Shown: in pieces, positions 1-9,451 of the stretch
Layout of the letters: the number at the start of each line of letters is the position of its first letter
How positions within the stretch are numbered: position 1 is the stretch's first letter
NCBI RefSeq assembly: GCF_012933445.1
Contig: NZ_JABBNC010000034.1
Location: 1 to 64,000 of the forward strand
DNA from: Actinoplanes sp. TBRC 11911
Lineage (GTDB): Bacteria > Actinomycetota > Actinomycetes > Mycobacteriales > Micromonosporaceae
Reading direction: 5' to 3'
DNA: 64,000 nt
The notes under the pieces: model-generated
What the model was told of the DNA's origin: nothing
The model's database searches: none
Seen by the model: only the letters and a program-made list of their open reading frames with translations
Position numbers and translations under genes: made by a program

Positions 1-170
1 GGGAGTTGTGGCGGCTGGGTGGGTGTGGCTGTTCACGGCGGGGGTGGTGCCTTGTGGGTGTGGGGAGTTGTGGCGGCTGGGTGGGTGTGGCTGTTCACGG
101 CGGGGGTGGTGCGTTGCGGGTGTGGGGAGCTGCGGCGGCTGGGCTGACGCGGCTGCCCACACCGGGAGCG
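1..170. repeat. 62-bp tandem repeat array, left copy
   Basis: Two nearly identical 62-bp units (1-62 and 63-124) and a degraded third begin with GGGAGTTGTGGCGGCTGGG. The array starts outside the window. The unit is homologous in its first ~35 bp to the 62-bp array at 57008-57255, and both are followed by the sequence GAGAACCAGCTGAACA and the GATGTG module. No reading frame here looks like a protein. Confidence 0.85.
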
Positions 171-261
171 GCAGTATGCGAGCTTCGGAAACCATGACGC
201 CCGGGCGGGTGCAAGTCTCTACACGAGGAGAGGACCGGCATCGGAGTGCGCGAGCGAGAAC

Positions 262-520
262 CAGCTGAACAATCTCATGATGTGAGACGTGCGTCCGTTG
301 TGCGGGACTGACGACCGCATCGTGGTCGCAGGGTCCGCGATGTGAGACCGGAGTCCATTGTAGAGTTTCTTTCGTCCTGTCTCGGGGCTTTTGTCCTCGC
401 GCTTTCCTCGACATTTCGTAGACCTTGGAGAGTTATGGCTCGTATGTGGGTGTCGTATGTGGGCGTAACTCTCCAAGGTCGCGAGAAAGTCCAGGATGTG
501 GTCGGGATTGCCACATAGTG
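262..520 (+). repeat. Structured interspersed element, copy A
   Basis: Central perfect 15-bp stem GACCTTGGAGAGTTA (421-435) with its reverse complement (466-480). The 30-nt loop holds a duplicated CGTATGTGGG. Upstream lie two 23-bp modules GATGTGRGA-N6-GTCCRYTGT (279-301 and 339-361), the second followed by TAGAGTTTCTTT and then a small hairpin with a CTTTTGT loop. Downstream a short stem ATGTGG/CCACAT spans 496-514. GATGTG at 279-284 can pair with CGCATC at 316-321. Copies B, C and D elsewhere in the window carry compensatory changes in these stems. Function unknown: structured RNA or folded DNA are both possible. The strand given is only the orientation shared by all copies. Confidence 0.8.
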
Positions 521-621
521 GGATCGGTGACGAGGTATCAGGCCGTTGCGCTGTCGAGGGCGCGATCACGGCGGTGTCGAAGGGCGCGGTCATGGCGGTG
601 ATGAGGCGTGCGGCGATCGCG

Positions 622-765
622 GTGTCGACGGGCGCGGTCATTGCGATGACGGCGGGGGCGGCCACTGTGGTGTCGACGGGCGCGGTCATTGCGATGACGG
701 CGGGGGCGGCCACTGTGGTGACGGTGGGTGCGGTCATTGCGGTGACGGCGGGTGCGGCCACCGCC
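622..765. repeat. 48-bp tandem repeats, three units
   Basis: Units at 622-669, 670-717 and 718-765, the first two nearly identical (GTGTCGACGGGCGCGGTCAT...). Because 48 is a multiple of 3, open frames run through on both strands and encode repetitive Ala/Val/Thr peptides. None resembles a known protein, so I treat the array as non-coding. It lies between element copy A and the 3' end of the lactonase gene. Confidence 0.75.
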
Positions 766-905
766 GACGTGTGTGCCTCGTCGGTCATCTCGGCAGCCGA
801 TCTCGGTTGCGGGTCGTTGCGAGGCTCGACCCGCACGGCCTTCGCATCCGCCGCGGCCGGCACGGGAACAACCACGACGGATCCGGCCCCGACCCGCAAG
901 GTTCT

Positions 906-1829
906 CTAGCGGGCGGCCCAGATCGGGCGGGTGCCGTTGACGCTCAGCCGGATCGCGTACAGGGTGGTGGTCGCGGCCAGGAACAGGACGTTGCGTTTCG
1001 GGCCGCCGAAGACCAGGTTCGCGACGACCTCGGGGACCAGGATGCGGCCCAGCCGGGTGCCGTCGGGGTGGTAGCAGTGCACGCCGTCGCCCGCGGCGGC
1101 CCAGATGAAGCCGCGGTCGTCGACGCGCAGGCCGTCGAACGAACCCTCGTCGCACTCGGCCACGAGCGAGCCGCCCGTCAGGCTCTGGTCGGCGGCGACG
1201 TCGAAGGCCCGGATGCTGCGCCGGGCGGTGTCCGCCAGATACAGGCGGCGCTCGTCGGGGGAGAAGGCCAGGCCGTTCGGGCGGTCCGCGTCGCGCACCA
1301 CGGCGACGGGCGTCGAAGCGCCCGGGTCCAGCCGGTACACGTGGCTGGCGCCGATCTCGCTCGGCGCCCGGTGCCCCTCGTAGTCGCTGTTGATCCCGTA
1401 CGGCGGGTCGGTGAACCAGATCGAGCCGGTGGAGTGCACCACCACGTCGTTCGGGCTGTTGAAGGGCTGACCGTCCCAGTTGTCGGTCAGCACGGTGATG
1501 CTGCCGTCGTGCTCGGTACGGGTGATCCGGCGCGGTCCCTGCTCGCAGCTGACCAGGCGCGCCTGTGCGTCCAGGGTGTGCCCGTTGGCGTACGCGGAAG
1601 GCTCCCGGAAGACGCCGACGGCGCCGGTGGTCTCGTCCCAGCGCAGGATGCGGTCGTTCGGGATGTCGCTGACGGTCAGGAAGCGGCCGGCCGGATGGTA
1701 GACGGGACCCTCCAGCCAGCGCGCCCCGCTGAACAGGCGTTCCACGCGGGCGTCGCCGAAACACGCGAAGCGCGGGTCCAGCTTGACGATCCGCGCTTCG
1801 ATGGTGTCGGTCGCGAGCCGTGCATTCAC
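906..1829 (-). CDS. SMP-30/gluconolactonase-family protein
   Basis: 307-residue six-bladed beta-propeller of the SMP-30/gluconolactonase/LRE family. These are metal-dependent lactonases that open sugar lactones. Family hallmarks are visible: WLEGPVYHP with the metal-binding Glu near residue 40, FNSPNDVVV (Asn-Asp ligand region), WFTDPPYG, RPNGLAFSPDE and the late SFDGLRVDDRG. No signal peptide is seen, so it is probably cytoplasmic. The GTG start gives MNARLATD. It is a monocistron convergent with the repeat island on its left. The natural substrate cannot be read from sequence. Confidence 0.85.
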   Translation of the reverse strand: MNARLATDTIEARIVKLDPRFACFGDARVERLFSGARWLEGPVYHPAGRFLTVSDIPNDRILRWDETTGAVGVFREPSAYANGHTLDAQARLVSCEQGPRRITRTEHDGSITVLTDNWDGQPFNSPNDVVVHSTGSIWFTDPPYGINSDYEGHRAPSEIGASHVYRLDPGASTPVAVVRDADRPNGLAFSPDERRLYLADTARRSIRAFDVAADQSLTGGSLVAECDEGSFDGLRVDDRGFIWAAAGDGVHCYHPDGTRLGRILVPEVVANLVFGGPKRNVLFLAATTTLYAIRLSVNGTRPIWAAR

Positions 1830-1839
1830 GGCCGTGATC

Positions 1840-2073
1840 CTAGCGGCCCAGCTTCTCCCGCAGGGCGTCGCGGCGCTCGCGCAGCGTGTCGAGGACCGCT
1901 TCCTGCTCGTTGATCTCGGTCATCGCGGCCGCGTAGTCCTCCTGGTCGCCGGTGCCCTCGTCGCGGTTGCCGACGCGGCGGCGTGCCTCGTCGACGCTCG
2001 GCTCGAGGTCGGCGATCTCCTGCTCCAGCCGCTTCAGCTGGTTCTCGGGGCTGAAGTCGTCGTCATCGCTCAT
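1840..2073 (-). CDS. Small charged coiled-coil protein
   Basis: 77-residue hypothetical protein beginning MSDDDDFSPENQLKRL. It is almost entirely helical, with heptad-like spacing of Leu/Ile and Glu/Arg (LKRLEQEIADLEPSV, INEQEAVLDTLRERRDALREKL), suggesting a two-helix coiled coil. The frame extends upstream, but the ATG at 2073 has the best coding character. It lies 10 bp upstream of the lactonase gene on the same strand and may be cotranscribed. No function is recognised. Confidence 0.6.
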   Translation of the reverse strand: MSDDDDFSPENQLKRLEQEIADLEPSVDEARRRVGNRDEGTGDQEDYAAAMTEINEQEAVLDTLRERRDALREKLGR

Positions 2074-2249
2074 CGGATCATCTTGGCAGGCGGCCGGGAA
2101 AGCCGCACGCGCCAGGGTCCCCGAACGATATGGTCCGCTTGACATCACGTCGTGAATGACGCCAAGTAGGCGTATGCCCCGCAGCGTGGCGAGGCCTCCC
2201 CTCGCCACCTCGGTCAACCGCGCGCAACGGCAGGAGAGGGGAAGCGGGC

Positions 2250-2696
2250 ATGCGAATCAGCGACATTCTCCGGGTCAAGGGCGACGAGGTCGTGACGGTG
2301 GCCCCGGATGCCGACGTGAGTGCTCTGCTGGCCGTTCTGGCCGAGCACCGGATCGGTGCGGTGGTGGTGTCCGCCGACGGCCGCCGGGTCGACGGCATCG
2401 CCAGTGAGCGTGACGTGGTGCGGGCGATCGCCCTGCGTGGCGCCGCCGTGCTCACCGAACCGGTCACCGCGATCCACACCGCCCAGGTGCGGTCGGTCGC
2501 CCGCGACGCCCTGGTCGAGGACGTGGAGCGGCTGATGACCGAGCGGCGGTTCCGGCACGTGCCGGTCGTCGAGGACGGCGTCCTGCACGGCGTGGTCAGC
2601 ATCGGCGACGTGGTCAAGTTCCGGATCGACGAGCTGGAGTCCGAGCGCCGCAGCCTGGCCGGCTACATCACCGGCGAACGGGCGTACCCGGCCTGA
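2250..2696 (+). CDS. CBS-domain pair protein
   Basis: 148-residue protein made of two CBS motifs (about residues 1-62 and 70-130). CBS pairs bind adenosyl ligands (AMP, ATP, SAM) and usually act as sensor modules. Here there is no fused enzyme, as in the stand-alone hypoxia/stress CBS proteins of actinobacteria. Repeated signatures are visible: HRIGAVVVSADGRRVDGIASERDVVRA and RFRHVPVVEDGVLHGVVSIGDVVK. A strong ribosome site (CAGGAGAGGGG, 2231-2241) precedes the ATG. TTGACA at 2139-2144 could be a -35 box, but I see no convincing -10. Partner protein unknown. Confidence 0.85.
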   Translation: MRISDILRVKGDEVVTVAPDADVSALLAVLAEHRIGAVVVSADGRRVDGIASERDVVRAIALRGAAVLTEPVTAIHTAQVRSVARDALVEDVERLMTERRFRHVPVVEDGVLHGVVSIGDVVKFRIDELESERRSLAGYITGERAYPA

Positions 2697-2741
2697 CCCG
2701 ATTCACGAGTGTAAGTGCAATCACCCGTGACGGCCATTACA

Positions 2742-2834
2742 AGGTGACGCTGCGGACCACGACTCTCCGCTACTGTCGCCTGGCGCCATTACCTAGAGGA
2801 ATTAGGGGCTTTCCTCCGGCCCCTTGCGGTAATG
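2742..2834 (+). promoter_or_regulatory. Two-hairpin leader upstream of metNIQ
   Basis: Two successive inverted repeats lie in the 160-bp leader of metN. The first is AGGTGAC (2742-2748) with GTCGCCT (2775-2781, one G-U), enclosing GCGG/CCGC (2752-2755/2767-2770). The second is a perfect 7-bp pair CATTACC (2787-2793) and GGTAATG (2828-2834), enclosing GGGGC/GCCCC (2805-2809/2819-2823). The structure ends about 25 bp before the metN GTG. A methionine- or SAM-responsive element would be logical here, but I do not recognise the conserved core of the SAM-I, SAM-II or SAM-IV classes. Confidence 0.45.
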
Positions 2835-2860
2835 ACGCGTGACCTGACCTGGGTGATTCG

Positions 2861-3838
2861 GTGATAGAGATCAACGGCGTCCGCAAGACCTACCGGTCGC
2901 GGCGGCGCACGGTCGTGGCCGTCGACGACGTGAACCTTACCGTGGGCGAGGGCGAGATCTTCGGTGTCGTCGGTCGCAGCGGCGCCGGTAAGAGCACCCT
3001 GCTGCGATGTGCCAACCTCCTGGAGCGCCCGGACGCGGGCACCGTGACGGTCGACGGCGTCGAGCTCACCGCACTCGGCGGGCGCCGCCTGCGCGACGCC
3101 CGGCACCGGATCGGCATGGTGCACCAGCACTTCGCGCTGCTCTCCTCGCGGACCGTGGCCGGCAACGTCGCCTTTCCGATGGAGCTGACCGGGGTGCCCC
3201 GGCCCGAGCGCCGGGCCCGCATCGCCGAGCTGCTGGAGCTTGTCGGGCTGGGGGACCGGGCCGACGCGTACCCGGCGCAGCTCTCCGGCGGGCAGAAGCA
3301 GCGGGTGGGAATCGCGCGCGCCCTCGCCGTACGGCCCCGGGTGTTGCTGTCCGACGAGGCCACCTCGGCGCTCGACCCGGACACCACCGCCTCGATCCTG
3401 GAACTGCTGCGCGACCTGAACAAAGAACTGGGACTCACGATCCTGCTGATCACGCACGAGATGGGCGTGGTCAAGAGCATCTGTCACTCGGCCGCGGTGA
3501 TGCGCGAGGGCCGGTTCACCGAGTCCGGCGAGATCCCCGAGCTGCTCCGGCGGCCCGGGTCCGAGCTGGCCCGCGGCCTGTTCCCGCTGTCCGCGGCGGA
3601 TGCCGGGCCGGGCGAGACGGTGCTCGACGTGACGGTGAGCGGGGGCGGCGCGGACGAGCCGCTGCTGGCCGAGGTGTCCCGCCGGTTCGACCTCGACCTG
3701 CGCATCCTCGGCGGCGGCGTGGAGACCCTCGCGGCGACGCGCGCGGGCCGGCTGCGGATCGCGGTGCCCGGCGCCGAGATCACCGGGCCCCTCGACTACC
3801 TCCGCTCGCGTGGCGCGCTGGTCGAGGTGGCTTCGTGA
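2861..3838 (+). CDS. metN: Methionine ABC transporter ATP-binding protein MetN
   Basis: 325-residue ATPase of the methionine uptake transporter MetNIQ. Walker A GRSGAGKST is at 38-46, the signature LSGGQKQR near 141, Walker B VLLSDE near 160-165 with the D-loop SALD, and an H-loop His in ITHEMG. The last ~80 residues form a NIL domain, the regulatory C-terminal domain that in MetN binds methionine and inhibits transport from the inside. The start is GTG. The stop codon overlaps the GTG start of metI (GTGA), implying translational coupling. A structured leader precedes the gene. Confidence 0.95.
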   Translation: MIEINGVRKTYRSRRRTVVAVDDVNLTVGEGEIFGVVGRSGAGKSTLLRCANLLERPDAGTVTVDGVELTALGGRRLRDARHRIGMVHQHFALLSSRTVAGNVAFPMELTGVPRPERRARIAELLELVGLGDRADAYPAQLSGGQKQRVGIARALAVRPRVLLSDEATSALDPDTTASILELLRDLNKELGLTILLITHEMGVVKSICHSAAVMREGRFTESGEIPELLRRPGSELARGLFPLSAADAGPGETVLDVTVSGGGADEPLLAEVSRRFDLDLRILGGGVETLAATRAGRLRIAVPGAEITGPLDYLRSRGALVEVAS

Positions 3839-4491
3839 GCTGGCCGGACTTACGGGACCTGCTCTGGGAAGGGATCAAGGAGACGGCCTGGATGGTCGGC
3901 GTCTCCACGGTGCTCACCGCGATCGGTGGCCTGCTCATCGGCGTGCTGCTGGTGCTCACCGCCCGCGGCGGGCTGCTGCCGGCCCGGCCGGTGCACGCGG
4001 TGCTCGGCCTCGTCGTCAACGTGACCCGGTCGCTGCCGTTCGTCATCCTGCTGGTCGCGATCATCCCGTTCACCCGCGCCCTGGTCGGTACCACGATCGG
4101 CACCACCGCGGCGATCGTGCCGCTGACCATCGGCGCGATCCCGTTCTTCGCGCGGCTCGTCGAGACCTCGATCCGCGAGGTGACGCCGGACGTGGTCGCC
4201 GCGGCCGTCGCGATGGGCGCGTCGAGGCGGCAGATCGTCGCCAAGGTGCTGCTGCGCGAGGCCCGGCCCGGCCTGATCGCCGGGTTGACCATCACGGTGG
4301 TCGCGCTGCTGGGCTACTCGGCGCTGGCCGGTGTGGTCGGCGGCGGCGGGCTCGGTGACCTCGCCATCCGCTATGGATACCAGCGCTTCGAGACCGGGGT
4401 CATGGTCGCCACGGTCATCGTCCTGATCGTTTTTGTGCAGCTCGTCCAATCAGTGGGCGACCTGATCGTGCGTTTGCTGTCGCACGACTAA
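3835..4491 (+). CDS. metI: Methionine ABC transporter permease MetI
   Basis: 218-residue inner-membrane permease. About five hydrophobic segments are visible, with the cytoplasmic EAA loop (EVTPDVVAAAVAMGASRRQIVAKV, ending in a conserved Gly) that docks on MetN. The GTG start at 3835 overlaps the metN stop, and length and N-terminus (VSWPDLRDLLWEGIKETAWM) match MetI proteins. Together with MetN and the downstream lipoprotein it completes an importer for L- and probably D-methionine. Confidence 0.93.
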   Translation: MSWPDLRDLLWEGIKETAWMVGVSTVLTAIGGLLIGVLLVLTARGGLLPARPVHAVLGLVVNVTRSLPFVILLVAIIPFTRALVGTTIGTTAAIVPLTIGAIPFFARLVETSIREVTPDVVAAAVAMGASRRQIVAKVLLREARPGLIAGLTITVVALLGYSALAGVVGGGGLGDLAIRYGYQRFETGVMVATVIVLIVFVQLVQSVGDLIVRLLSHD

Positions 4492-4526
4492 TAAAGAACC
4501 CACAGCAGGAAGTAGAGAGATTCATC

Positions 4527-5339
4527 ATGAAATTTCGTGCGATAGCCGCGACTGCCGTGCTTCTCGTCGGCCTCGCGGCCTGTGGCAGCAACGAGAGCGA
4601 TTCAAAAAGCGCTGACGCACCCCTCAAGGTGGGAGTCAGCCCGGTCCCGCACGGCGAGATCCTCCAGTACGTCAAGGACAACCTCGCCGCCAAGGAGGGC
4701 CTCAAGCTCGACATCGTCGAGTTCAACGACTACATCCAGCCGAACGTGGCGCTGAGCGAGAAGCAGCTGGACGCGAACTACTTCCAGCACAAGCCGTACC
4801 TGGACGGCGAGATCAAGGACAAGGGCTACCAGTTCACCGCCGTCGAGCCGGTGCACATCGAGCCGCTCGGCGTCTACTCGCACAAGGTCAAGAGCCTGGC
4901 TGAGGTGCCGTCCGGCGGTGTCGTGGCGATCCCGAACGACCCGTCCGACGAGGGCCGCGCGCTCGGGCTGCTCGCCGCCAACGGACTGATCACGTTGACG
5001 CCGGACGCCGGGCTCGAGGCGACCGACAAGGACATCGCCTCGAACCCGAAGAACCTGCAGTTCAAGGAGCTGGAGGCGGCGCAACTGCCGCGCAGCCTGG
5101 ACGACACCTCGCTGTCGGTGATCAACGGCAACTACGCGATCCAGGACGGCCTCAAGCCGGCGACCGACGCGCTGGCGCTGGAGAAGGCCGAGCACAACCC
5201 GTACGCGAACCTGCTGGTCGTGCGCACCGGCGACGAGAGTGACCCGCGGGTGGTCAAGCTGGCGAAACTGCTGCACTCGCCGGAGGTCAAGAAGTTCATT
5301 CAGGACAAATACCAGGGTTCGGTGCTGCCCGCGTTCTGA
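4527..5339 (+). CDS. metQ: Methionine-binding lipoprotein MetQ (NlpA family)
   Basis: 270-residue substrate-binding lipoprotein. It has a signal peptide with lipobox LAAC (Cys19), then the NlpA-family fold: KVGVSPVPHGEILQYVK, NDYIQPNVAL, YFQHKPYL, AIPNDPSDEGRAL and VINGNYAIQDGL. It captures methionine outside the membrane and delivers it to MetNI. It lies 35 bp after metI, with a ribosome site AGGAAG before the ATG. No terminator was identified downstream. Confidence 0.95.
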   Translation: MKFRAIAATAVLLVGLAACGSNESDSKSADAPLKVGVSPVPHGEILQYVKDNLAAKEGLKLDIVEFNDYIQPNVALSEKQLDANYFQHKPYLDGEIKDKGYQFTAVEPVHIEPLGVYSHKVKSLAEVPSGGVVAIPNDPSDEGRALGLLAANGLITLTPDAGLEATDKDIASNPKNLQFKELEAAQLPRSLDDTSLSVINGNYAIQDGLKPATDALALEKAEHNPYANLLVVRTGDESDPRVVKLAKLLHSPEVKKFIQDKYQGSVLPAF

Positions 5340-5465
5340 TCCCCCGCTCGTACGGTCCGTCCCGTGATTCCACCGTAACGGTCAGCTATATGTCCATGTC
5401 TCAATGGATAGGCTGCCGGGATGGTGCCCGGATCCGGGCACCCGGGACGGACCGAAAGGCATGGG

Positions 5466-7037
5466 ATGAGAAAGTTCCTCGCGGCCACGGTCGCCTCAGC
5501 GGCCGGACTTGTCCTGGCGGCCGGCGTGATCCCTGGCGCGGCGCAAGCCCATGATCACGGCGGCGGTGGCGACGGCGGCTGGACCCCGCCGCCGATCACC
5601 TGGTCGTCGTGCTTGAACGGCGCCGCCGAGTGCGGCCTCATGACCGTGCCGCTCGACTACGCGAAGCCGAACGGCACCAAGATCAAAATCGCTGTCTCCC
5701 GCGTACGCCACACCTCGTCCGACTATCAGGGCATCATGCTCGTGAATCCGGGCGGCCCGGGCGCCTCCGGGCTCGGCCTGGCGCGGCTGGGCACGAGCGT
5801 GCCGGACGACGTCGGCGACAAGTACGACTGGATCGGCTTCGACCCGCGCGGGGTCGGTTCCAGCCAGCCGTCGCTGACCTGCGACGACGAGTACTTCGGG
5901 TACAACCGGCCGTACTACGTGCCGGTCACCCGCCAGCTCGAGAAGACCTGGCTGAACAAGGCCGAGAACTACGCCGAGGCCTGCGACCGGGCCGGCGGCG
6001 CGCTGCTCGACCACACGAAGACGACCGACTGGGTCGCCGACATGGAGAGCATCCGCAAGGTGCTCGGCGCCAAGCAGATCAACTACTACGGCTTCTCGTA
6101 CGGGACGTACCTCGGCCAGGTGTACGCCACGCTGCACCCGGACCGCGTGCGCCGGATGGTCTTCGACGGCGTGGTCAACCCGACCCGCGTCTGGTACGAC
6201 GCCAACCTCGATCAGGACGTCCAGTTCGACAAGAACATGGACACCTACTTCTCCTGGGTCGCCGACCACAACGCGGTCTACCACCTCGGCACGAGCGGCA
6301 AGGTGGTCAAGGCCAAGTACTACGCGATCCTGCAGAAGCTCCGGGTCAAGCCGATCCAGGGCAAGATCGGCCCGGACGAGTGGAACGACATCTTCGTCTC
6401 GGCCGGCTACTACGTGTACGGCTGGGCGGACATCGCCACGATGTTCTCCCGCTACGTCAACGCCGGTGACGAGGCGGGCGTGCTCGACTTCTACGCCCCG
6501 CCCGGCGACCCCGGCGCGGACAACACGTACGCGGTCTACCTCGCCGTCCAGTGCACCGACGTGCAGTGGCCGCTGAGCTGGTCGAAGTGGGAACGCGACA
6601 ACTGGCGGATCCACGCCAAGTACCCGTTCATCACCTGGAACAACGCCTGGTACAACGCGCCCTGCCTGGACTGGGGTGCCAAGGCCGGCAAGCCGGTACA
6701 GATCAACGGCAAGAAGGTCCCGCCGATCCTGCTGATCAGTGAGACCAACGACGCCGCCACCCCGTACGGTGGCAGCCTCGAGGTGCGCCAGCGCTTCCCG
6801 CGCTCGGTGCTCATCGAGGGCGTCGGCGGCACCACGCACGCCGGTTCGCTCAGCGGCGTCGCGTGCACCGACGACACCATCGCCAAGTACCTGGACACCG
6901 GCGTCCTGCCGCACCGGGTGCCGGGCAACCGGTCCGACAAGAAGTGCGCCCCGGTGCCGCCGCCTCCGGCCACCGCGGCCGCGACCATGCTGTCCACCGG
7001 TTCCAGCCGGGCCGGCATGCCGCTGCTGGGCCGTTAG
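5466..7037 (+). CDS. Secreted alpha/beta hydrolase, tripeptidyl-aminopeptidase-like (S33)
   Basis: 523-residue secreted serine hydrolase resembling Streptomyces tripeptidyl/proline aminopeptidases. A Sec signal peptide (MRKFLAATVA...) ends near AQA28. The mature start HDHGGGGDGG is His/Gly-rich. The catalytic triad is readable: Ser211 in GFSYG, Asp429 in TNDAATP and His458 in GTTHAG. NPGGPGASG forms the oxyanion region. The frame extends upstream, but the ATG at 5466 restores a proper signal peptide and has AAAGG upstream. It probably removes N-terminal peptides from extracellular proteins. No lipid or wall anchor is visible. Confidence 0.9.
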   Translation: MRKFLAATVASAAGLVLAAGVIPGAAQAHDHGGGGDGGWTPPPITWSSCLNGAAECGLMTVPLDYAKPNGTKIKIAVSRVRHTSSDYQGIMLVNPGGPGASGLGLARLGTSVPDDVGDKYDWIGFDPRGVGSSQPSLTCDDEYFGYNRPYYVPVTRQLEKTWLNKAENYAEACDRAGGALLDHTKTTDWVADMESIRKVLGAKQINYYGFSYGTYLGQVYATLHPDRVRRMVFDGVVNPTRVWYDANLDQDVQFDKNMDTYFSWVADHNAVYHLGTSGKVVKAKYYAILQKLRVKPIQGKIGPDEWNDIFVSAGYYVYGWADIATMFSRYVNAGDEAGVLDFYAPPGDPGADNTYAVYLAVQCTDVQWPLSWSKWERDNWRIHAKYPFITWNNAWYNAPCLDWGAKAGKPVQINGKKVPPILLISETNDAATPYGGSLEVRQRFPRSVLIEGVGGTTHAGSLSGVACTDDTIAKYLDTGVLPHRVPGNRSDKKCAPVPPPPATAAATMLSTGSSRAGMPLLGR

Positions 7038-7098
7038 CCACACCACCGCGCGTCCGGCGGTCCGCCACGGCGGATCGCCGGACGTTAGCGTGTGAGCC

Positions 7099-7821
7099 AT
7101 GACTGACTTCCGGTTGTACGGCGGCCCGACGGTCCTGTTCGAGTACGGCGGGCTGCGGTTCCTGACCGACCCCACGTTCGACGCGCCCGGCGACTATCCG
7201 CGTCCCGGCGGCCGGTTCCTCACCAGGACAGCCCCGCCCGCCGCCGGACCGGAGACGCTCGGCACGATCGACGTGGTGCTGTTGTCGCACGACGAACACC
7301 CGGACAATCTGGACAATTCGGGCCGGGAACTGCTCGGTGGCGTACCGCTGGTGCTGACGACGCCGAGCGCGGCGGGACGTCTCGGCGGAACCACCCGGGG
7401 CCTGCAGCCGTGGGAAGAGGTGCACCTGGACGGCGTGACCGTCACCGCGGTTCCCGCGCTGCACGGGCCGCAGGGCGCCGAGGCCGTCATGGGCGAGGTC
7501 ACCGGCTTCGTGCTGACCGCCGGCGGCCTGCCCACCCTCTACGTGAGCGGCGACAACGCCTCGCTCGACCTGGTCCGGCAGATCGCCGCCCGCTTCGACG
7601 TCGACACGGCAGTGCTGTTCGCCGGCGCGGTACGGATCGGCGTGTTCGACAACGCGGTGCTCACCCTGGACGGCTCGATGGCCGCCGAGGCCGCCGCGAT
7701 CCTGGGTGCCCGCCACGTCGTACCGGCGCATGTGGACAGCTGGAAGCACTTCACCGAGGGCCGCGAGGAGTTCGTCACCGCGTTCGAGAAGGCCGGACTC
7801 GCCGGTCTGCTTGACGCCTGA
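7099..7821 (+). CDS. MBL-fold metallo-hydrolase
   Basis: 240-residue metallo-beta-lactamase-fold protein of the UlaG-like branch. The metal motif is the variant SHDEHPDNLD (His64, His67, Asp69) rather than classical HxHxDH. Further ligands are likely in PALHGPQG and in VPAHVDSW near the end. No signal peptide. Substrate unknown. Its stop codon lies inside the promoter of the following glycine riboswitch, so it is probably not in the same transcript as sdaA. Confidence 0.85.
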   Translation: MTDFRLYGGPTVLFEYGGLRFLTDPTFDAPGDYPRPGGRFLTRTAPPAAGPETLGTIDVVLLSHDEHPDNLDNSGRELLGGVPLVLTTPSAAGRLGGTTRGLQPWEEVHLDGVTVTAVPALHGPQGAEAVMGEVTGFVLTAGGLPTLYVSGDNASLDLVRQIAARFDVDTAVLFAGAVRIGVFDNAVLTLDGSMAAEAAAILGARHVVPAHVDSWKHFTEGREEFVTAFEKAGLAGLLDA

Positions 7822-7839
7822 GACCAGCCCCCATACGGT
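7811..7839 (+). promoter_or_regulatory. Promoter for glycine riboswitch-sdaA
   Basis: TTGACG (7811-7816), 17-bp spacer, TACGGT (7834-7839): a housekeeping-type promoter overlapping the stop codon of the preceding MBL gene. Transcription would start near 7846, about 30 nt before the riboswitch. Inferred from pattern and position only. Confidence 0.5.
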
Positions 7840-7873
7840 CGAGGCACAACCGCATACCGCGCCGCACGAACCG

Positions 7874-8053
7874 CTGCGGGAGAGCCCCGACCACGGGCGC
7901 CGAAGGAGCAAGTCCCTCCCCGGAATCTCTCAGGCCCACGTACCGCTGCCGGTCAGGCGACTCTGGAAAGACGGGACACCGACGTCCCGCACCCACGGTG
8001 CAAGCCGCCCGGCCGGGCGGTGAAGCTCTCAGGTACCGATGACAGAGCGGGAG
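7874..8053 (+). ncRNA. Glycine riboswitch (tandem aptamers)
   Basis: The leader of sdaA carries the hallmark glycine-riboswitch blocks: GCGGGAGAGCC (7876 on), GCGCCGAAGGAGCAAG, GGAATCTCTCAGGC and CGACTCTGGAAAG for the first aptamer. A shorter second aptamer follows with CACGGTGCAAGCC, GAAGCTCTCAGGTACCGATGACAGAGCGGGAG. The RNA ends about 20 nt before the GTG start. Glycine binding would be expected to switch on a serine/glycine catabolic enzyme, since glycine can be turned into serine by GlyA. Confidence 0.9.
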
Positions 8054-8073
8054 GCCAACCAAGGGAGCCTTCC

Positions 8074-9396
<1,323 letters not shown>

Positions 9397-9451
9397 ACTC
9401 GACATGCGCCAGTTGGCGGATTGGCATAACTTTCATGAAGTGAGTGACACG

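Noticed and set aside
262-520. Element copies as simple transcription terminators
   Set aside because: The elements are about 200-250 bp, with conserved modules, conserved loops and fixed spacing far beyond the hairpin. They lack U-tracts and are not placed consistently at gene ends.
219-899. Minus-strand frame of 226 codons encoding Ala/Val/Thr/Met repeats
   Set aside because: It is kept open by the 48-bp array and reads through structured element A. The peptide has no family features, and the homologous frames at other element copies are not maintained.
2700-2860. SAM riboswitch before metN
   Set aside because: The conserved cores of known SAM classes are not visible. It is kept only as an unnamed structured leader.
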